Below are positions 59,745 through 64,000 of a stretch of 64,000 nucleotides of DNA, piece after piece; the stretch's first letter is position 1; every line of letters starts with the position of its first letter. Under the pieces are notes generated by a model, which was given only the letters and a program-made list of their open reading frames with translations, searched no databases and was not told the origin of the DNA. This stretch comes from CALINF01 sp039980455 (GTDB lineage: Bacteria; Pseudomonadota; Gammaproteobacteria; Pseudomonadales; Halieaceae): assembly GCA_039980455.1 (NCBI GenBank), contig JBDXCG010000003.1:558001-622000 (forward strand). The letters are read 5' to 3'. Position numbers and translations under genes: made by a program.

Positions 59745-60883
59745 AGAATGCCGCGGGCAACCAGCTCGCGCATAATTTCTGAAGAACCACCGTAAATACG
59801 TTGAATTCTAGCGTCTGTGTAGAAACGCGAGATCGGATATTCGGTAGTGTAGCCGTAGCCGCCAAACAACTGCAGGCAATCATCCACCGTTGAGCACTGC
59901 ATCTCGCAGGACGCGAGCTTGAGCATGGCAGCTTTGTCGGCGGTGAGTTCGCCGCGGGCATACTCGTCGGCGCACTGCTCATACAGCGCGCGGTTCAAGG
60001 CAATCTCGGTACGCACATCGGCCAGTTTGAAACGCGTGTTCTGAAAGGCGCCAATGGCCTGACCGAATGCTTTGCGCTCCTGCACATAATCTACGGTGAT
60101 ATCTAGTGCGCCCTCAGCGGCAGCCACAGCCTGAGCAGCAATGCCCAGTCGTTCTCTGGGTAGCTCTTCCATCATGATGATGAAGCCTTTGTTTTCCTCA
60201 CCCAGCAGCGCATTGGCTGGCAGGCGAACGTCCTGGAAGAACAGCTGCGCAGTGTCGGATGTGTGCTGGCCAATCTTTTCGATTTTGCGGCTCTTCTCGA
60301 AACCGGGCAGGCTGGCATCTACCAGGAACAGCGAGGTGCCTTTAGCACCCTTACCTGGATCGGTAATGGCGGCTACTACAACGATGTCTGCGTGAATACC
60401 GTTGGTGATGAAGATCTTGGAACCGTTGAGTACCCACTCGTCGCCATCGCGTACGGCGTTGGTGCGAATGCCCTGAACATCTGATCCTGCGCCAGGCTCA
60501 GTCATGGCCAGTGCGCCTACGGCATCGCCGGATACCATCTTGGGCAGCCAATGTTGTTTTTGTTCTTCGGTACCGTGACGCGAAATGTATGGCGCTACGA
60601 TGTTGGAGTGGATACCTGTGCCAGTGGCTATACCGCCAAAGCCCATACGCGACAGTTCTTCAATAAGTGCCAGTGTGACGTGGGGGGTAGTGCCGGCGCC
60701 GCCATACGCTTCATCCACGTCAGGACACAGAAGGCCCGCGGCACCTAGCGTGCGCCACAACTCACGCGGCACAAGGTGGTCGTCTTCCCACTGCTCGAAG
60801 TGAGGTGCGATTTCAACTTCGAAGGCGCGCCGGGCCATGTCGCGAAAAAGCGTCATTTCGTCTTTATCGATTGCCTGGTTCAT
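59735..60883 (-). CDS. Acyl-CoA dehydrogenase, LCAD/IVD-like
   Basis: FAD-dependent acyl-CoA dehydrogenase (382 residues) for the first step of beta-oxidation or a branched acyl-CoA. ALAMTEPGAGSDVQGIRTNA and GSKIFITNGIHAD bind FAD; LQLFGGYGYTTEYPISRFYTDARIQRIYGGSSEIMRELVAR is the C-terminal signature. The catalytic Glu of short/medium-chain enzymes (IYEG) is Gly here (IYGG), as in long-chain and isovaleryl types that use a Glu in an earlier helix (ELPRERL region). Stands divergent from an aldehyde dehydrogenase. Confidence 0.93.
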   Translation of the reverse strand: MNQAIDKDEMTLFRDMARRAFEVEIAPHFEQWEDDHLVPRELWRTLGAAGLLCPDVDEAYGGAGTTPHVTLALIEELSRMGFGGIATGTGIHSNIVAPYISRHGTEEQKQHWLPKMVSGDAVGALAMTEPGAGSDVQGIRTNAVRDGDEWVLNGSKIFITNGIHADIVVVAAITDPGKGAKGTSLFLVDASLPGFEKSRKIEKIGQHTSDTAQLFFQDVRLPANALLGEENKGFIIMMEELPRERLGIAAQAVAAAEGALDITVDYVQERKAFGQAIGAFQNTRFKLADVRTEIALNRALYEQCADEYARGELTADKAAMLKLASCEMQCSTVDDCLQLFGGYGYTTEYPISRFYTDARIQRIYGGSSEIMRELVARGILGR

Positions 60884-61069
60884 GGGGGATTCCTCTCTGT
60901 AAAGGTGCCAAGAATTAAAAGTAGCGGAATTGTCCAGAAAACGAGCAGCTAGTGCAATGACCGAATCGACCTAAAACGCAGTGAAAGCGACGATATATTG
61001 GTCATAAATCGGTCTGTTTACGCGGTGGCGGCCTGCGGTTGTAGCCCGATTATCTCTATTTTGGAAAAG

Positions 61070-61082
61070 CGTGTTCAACACG
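61070..61082. promoter_or_regulatory. 13-bp palindrome in the divergent acyl-CoA / aldehyde dehydrogenase region
   Basis: CGTGTT-C-AACACG is an exact inverted repeat with a one-base centre, 76 bases before the aldehyde dehydrogenase start. It could be an operator for a TetR- or FadR-like regulator controlling one or both divergent genes. The rest of the 274-base gap shows only a CACGGAG ribosome site before ATG 61158. Confidence 0.4.
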
Positions 61083-61157
61083 GATTCGAGGTGCTGGTCA
61101 GCCCGCACAGGAGTGCTACACTTACGCTCCGCAGATGATTAACCACGGAGTATAACA

Positions 61158-62585
61158 ATGCGCGAGTACAAGCAATTTTATATCAATGGCCAGTGGGTCG
61201 ATCCCACCACCCCTAACGATTTTGATGTCATCAACCCCGCTAACGAGGAGGTATGCGCTCATATCTCTATGGGTTCTGAGGCAGATGTAGATAAGGCCGT
61301 TGCCGCCGCGAAAGCAGCATTTAGCTCATACGGACGTACTACACGCCAGGAGCGTATGGAGCTTCTAGAGTCCTGTATTGCTACATACGAAAAGCGTTAC
61401 CAGGACATTGCAGATGCTATCCGCGAGGAAATGGGTGCACCTAAAGGGCTAGCCGATACGGCTCAGGCGCACACGGGCCTGGGGCACTTGCAGCAGGCGT
61501 TAAAAGTGCTGACTGACTTCCAGTTTGAGGAAGATCTCGGTCCGCATCGTGTATTCAAAGAGCCCATCGGCGTGTGTGGTCTGATTACACCGTGGAACTG
61601 GCCTGTGAATCAGATTTCCTGCAAGGTTGCTCCTGCACTGGCTGTAGGCTGCACCGTAGTACTCAAGCCAAGTGAAGTAGCGCCCCTGTCGGCCTACGTG
61701 TTTAGCGAAGTGATGCACGAAGCGGGCGTCCCGGCGGGCGTTTACAATATGGTTAATGGTGACGGCCCCGTAGTTGGCACCGCACTATCACGGCACCCCG
61801 ATGTCGATATGATGTCATTCACCGGCTCTACTCGAGCGGGCTCATTGGTTGCGCAGAATGCCGCGCCCACAGTTAAGCGTGTGACTCAGGAGTTGGGCGG
61901 TAAGTCGCCCAATATCATCTTAGATGATGCAGACCTTGAAGCCGCCGTAACACGTGGTGTGATGCACATGTATGTGAATACAGGACAATCCTGTAACGCG
62001 CCATCGCGCATGTTGGTGCCGCGGGCGAAGTTGGCCGAGGCAGAGGCGATTGCCGCTAAGGTTACCGAATCAGTATCCGTTGGCGACCCGCTGGCTGAAG
62101 GTACAACGATGGGGCCTGTTGTGTCTGAGGTGCAGTTCAATAAGATCCAGGGATTGCTGGAAGAAGGTATCAAGGAAGGCGCTAAGCTGGTGACCGGTGG
62201 TGTTGGACGGCCTGAAGGGTTGGACAAGGGCTACTACATTAAGCCAACTGTGTTCTCTGACGCGAACAACGATATGACGATTGCGCGTGAAGAAATCTTT
62301 GGTCCCGTACTGACCATGATTCCTTACGACACCGAAGAAGAAGCGATCGATATTGCTAACGATACGCCTTACGGTCTTGCAGGCTATGTACAGAGCGAAG
62401 ATATCGACCACGCTCGTGCAGTAGCGTCTCGGATTCGCGCGGGTAACATTCACGTGAATGGTGCCGCTGGCGGATACGACGTACCTTTTGGTGGCTTTAA
62501 GCAGTCTGGCAATGGCCGTGAGTGGGGTCATCATGGCTTTACTGATTTCCTCGAAATCAAAGCCGTTGAGGGCTACGCTGCCTGA
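61158..62585 (+). CDS. NAD(P)-dependent aldehyde dehydrogenase
   Basis: Aldehyde dehydrogenase superfamily enzyme of 475 residues, oxidising an aldehyde to its acid. Catalytic C279 in NTGQSCNAPSR and E245 in QELGGKSPN are present. TPWNWPVNQI and SFTGSTRAGSLV are the NAD-binding signatures, and PFGGFKQSGNGREWG ends the protein. CACGGAG precedes ATG 61158. Its stop is two bases before glycerol kinase, so the pair is co-transcribed; an aldehyde from glycerol-linked or aliphatic catabolism is a reasonable substrate. Confidence 0.95.
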   Translation: MREYKQFYINGQWVDPTTPNDFDVINPANEEVCAHISMGSEADVDKAVAAAKAAFSSYGRTTRQERMELLESCIATYEKRYQDIADAIREEMGAPKGLADTAQAHTGLGHLQQALKVLTDFQFEEDLGPHRVFKEPIGVCGLITPWNWPVNQISCKVAPALAVGCTVVLKPSEVAPLSAYVFSEVMHEAGVPAGVYNMVNGDGPVVGTALSRHPDVDMMSFTGSTRAGSLVAQNAAPTVKRVTQELGGKSPNIILDDADLEAAVTRGVMHMYVNTGQSCNAPSRMLVPRAKLAEAEAIAAKVTESVSVGDPLAEGTTMGPVVSEVQFNKIQGLLEEGIKEGAKLVTGGVGRPEGLDKGYYIKPTVFSDANNDMTIAREEIFGPVLTMIPYDTEEEAIDIANDTPYGLAGYVQSEDIDHARAVASRIRAGNIHVNGAAGGYDVPFGGFKQSGNGREWGHHGFTDFLEIKAVEGYAA

Positions 62586-62587
62586 TT

Positions 62588-64000
62588 ATGGGTAGTTACA
62601 TCCTGGCAATCGACCAGGGCACTACTGGTAGCACGGTCGCGCTGATGGACGAGCGCGGTCGTGTCCAGGCCAGTGTCAATTATGAGTTTCCTCAGATTTA
62701 TCCCCGACCCGGCTGGGTTGAGCACGACCCGCGGGCAATCTGGATATCGGTAGAAAAGGGCATCGCTGCGCTAATGCGCAAGAAGCTCTGTAAGCCTGCG
62801 CAAATTGCCGCAATCGGCATAACTAATCAGCGCGAAACTTCGGTGTTGTGGGATCGACAATCAGGCGATCCATTGAACAATGCAATCGTTTGGCAGTGTC
62901 GCCGGACAACTGATTTTTGCGAGAATCTTAAATCAGCCGGGCATGAGAACAGCGTTAAACGTAAAACGGGTCTTGTGCTCGATCCTTACTTTTCTGCCAG
63001 CAAGTTTCGCTGGCTACTCAAAAATACAACAGGCGCGTCGCGGTTGTTACGCAGTGGCCGTGTAGCGGCTGGCACTATCGATAGCTATCTCATCTGGCAG
63101 TTAAGCGCTGGCCAGGCACACGTGACGGATGTTTCGAATGCGTCGCGCACCAGTTTAATGAACCTCAAAACTGGCAACTGGGACAAGCAGCTATGTGATT
63201 TGTTTGAAGTACCGCAGCGCATACTGCCAGACATCGTTCCCTCTAGTGCGGTACTAGCCCACACTAAAGGTGTTAAAGGGCTGCCCGATGGTATCCCGAT
63301 AGCTGGCGTGGCTGGCGATCAGCAGTCCGCGTTATTTGGGCAGGCCTGTTTCGGTGCAGGTGACGCCAAGTGTACGTTTGGCACAGGGTCTTTCATTTTA
63401 ATGAATACCGGCTCGGAACTATTGCAGTCACGGGCAGGTTTGCTGACAACCGTGGCCTGGCAATTGGGCGAGAAGGGCAAGCCGGTGTACGCGCTGGAAG
63501 GCGGAGCATTTGTCTGTGGCGCTGCCGTGCAATGGCTGCGTGATGGTTTGAAGATCATAAAGAAAGCGCCGGATATTGAAGCATTGGCGGCGCAGGTGTC
63601 TGATCACGACGGCGTTGAATTTGTGCCTGCGCTGACCGGGTTAGGCGCTCCACACTGGGCACCCGAGGCACGCGGCACTCTGAGTGGCCTGACCCGCGGA
63701 ACGCAGTTAGGCCATATCGCGCGAGCAACACTGGACGCGATGGCATTACAGAATGCCGATATTCTACTGGCCATGGAGAGTGACCTTGGCAAGCGGATGA
63801 AACCATTGCGAGTAGACGGAGGTGCTGCAGCCAACAACCTGTTGATGCAGACTCAGGCCAATGTATTGGGTAGACAACTGATCAGGCCGCAACTGATTGA
63901 GACGACGGTGGCTGGTGCGTGTTATCTCGCAGGGCTCGGCGTCGGCTTGTGGGAGTCCCCTGCAGAAGTACGCAAGATCTGGCAGGTGGAACGCGCCTTC
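62588..64000 (+). CDS. glpK: Glycerol kinase (3' end outside window)
   Basis: FGGY-family kinase, first 471 residues, converting glycerol to glycerol-3-phosphate with ATP. The N-terminus ILAIDQGTTGSTVALMD and the motifs ITNQRETSVLWDR, GWVEHDP, AGVAGDQQSALFGQACF and GTGSF are characteristic of glycerol kinase. The catalytic Asp is in VAGDQQ. It begins at ATG 62588, two bases after the aldehyde dehydrogenase TGA. The frame is intact to the window end; roughly 25-30 residues are missing. Confidence 0.95.
   Translation, partial: MGSYILAIDQGTTGSTVALMDERGRVQASVNYEFPQIYPRPGWVEHDPRAIWISVEKGIAALMRKKLCKPAQIAAIGITNQRETSVLWDRQSGDPLNNAIVWQCRRTTDFCENLKSAGHENSVKRKTGLVLDPYFSASKFRWLLKNTTGASRLLRSGRVAAGTIDSYLIWQLSAGQAHVTDVSNASRTSLMNLKTGNWDKQLCDLFEVPQRILPDIVPSSAVLAHTKGVKGLPDGIPIAGVAGDQQSALFGQACFGAGDAKCTFGTGSFILMNTGSELLQSRAGLLTTVAWQLGEKGKPVYALEGGAFVCGAAVQWLRDGLKIIKKAPDIEALAAQVSDHDGVEFVPALTGLGAPHWAPEARGTLSGLTRGTQLGHIARATLDAMALQNADILLAMESDLGKRMKPLRVDGGAAANNLLMQTQANVLGRQLIRPQLIETTVAGACYLAGLGVGLWESPAEVRKIWQVERAF

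Noticed and set aside
1..64000. CRISPR array, tRNA/rRNA genes, insertion sequences or prophage
   Set aside because: No regularly spaced repeats, no cloverleaf sequences noticed, and no transposase, integrase or phage structural protein among the recognisable products.

Overview
The window looks like chromosome from a free-living, aerobic, probably marine gammaproteobacterium. It has mid-range GC by eye, dense coding, many short or overlapping gene junctions, exported PQQ dehydrogenases, c-type cytochromes, a TonB-dependent receptor, many acyl-CoA enzymes, and SoxCD. The mix resembles the Halieaceae/OM60-like groups, but that placement is an inference from gene content. I see no rRNA, tRNA, CRISPR array, insertion sequence or phage gene. 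About 51 protein genes are called, two of them cut by the window edges.

Layout. 1-3.3 kb: two serine hydrolases (one partial) and a two-gene saccharopine pathway for lysine. 3.4-7.8 kb: M20 amidohydrolase, Nudix hydrolase, cytochrome b561 and a class C beta-lactamase-like hydrolase. 7.8-19.3 kb: an oxidative block with two PQQ dehydrogenases. Seven genes (cytochrome c, sugar-lactone oxidase, Tat-exported PLP enzyme, enoyl-CoA hydratase, CvfB-like RNA-binding protein, PQQ dehydrogenase, TauD dioxygenase) run as one probable operon from a recognisable promoter overlaid by two palindromes. A lone SLOG-type sensor fused to membrane helices (9.9-11.7 kb) sits between the PQQ gene and TauD. 19.5-32.7 kb: penicillin-acylase-type lipoprotein, three MFS transporters, an S9 peptidase, an AcuI-like reductase, a DUF885 lipoprotein and a saccharopine-dehydrogenase-like reductase. 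32.8-40 kb: AhpD-like protein, small membrane protein, SoxC/SoxD with a CoA-binding protein and enoyl-CoA hydratase, two transglutaminase-like proteases, DUF1993 and a MarR regulator with a perfect operator-like palindrome.

40-48.2 kb: a DevBCA-type exporter whose ATPase carries a TerB-like tail, a patatin phospholipase, a TonB-dependent receptor preceded by a strongly structured leader and followed by a clear terminator, and cytochrome c'. 48.2-51.9 kb: LysR regulator, divergent omega-aminotransferase, and a CaiB-type CoA-transferase whose ribosome-binding site lies inside a perfect hairpin. 51.9-59.7 kb: two PepSY membrane proteins, a small Cys/His/Met-rich exported protein and a CusCBA-type copper/silver efflux system. 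The copper/silver assignment rests on the methionine triad of the pump. 59.7-64 kb: an LCAD-like acyl-CoA dehydrogenase, an aldehyde dehydrogenase and a glycerol kinase cut by the window end.

Most of the window is ordinary catabolism and transport. The parts most worth follow-up are the SLOG-membrane protein, the oxidative operon with its exported PLP enzyme lacking the usual metal ligands, the TerB-tailed DevA, the structured leader before the TonB receptor and the hairpin over the CaiB ribosome-binding site.
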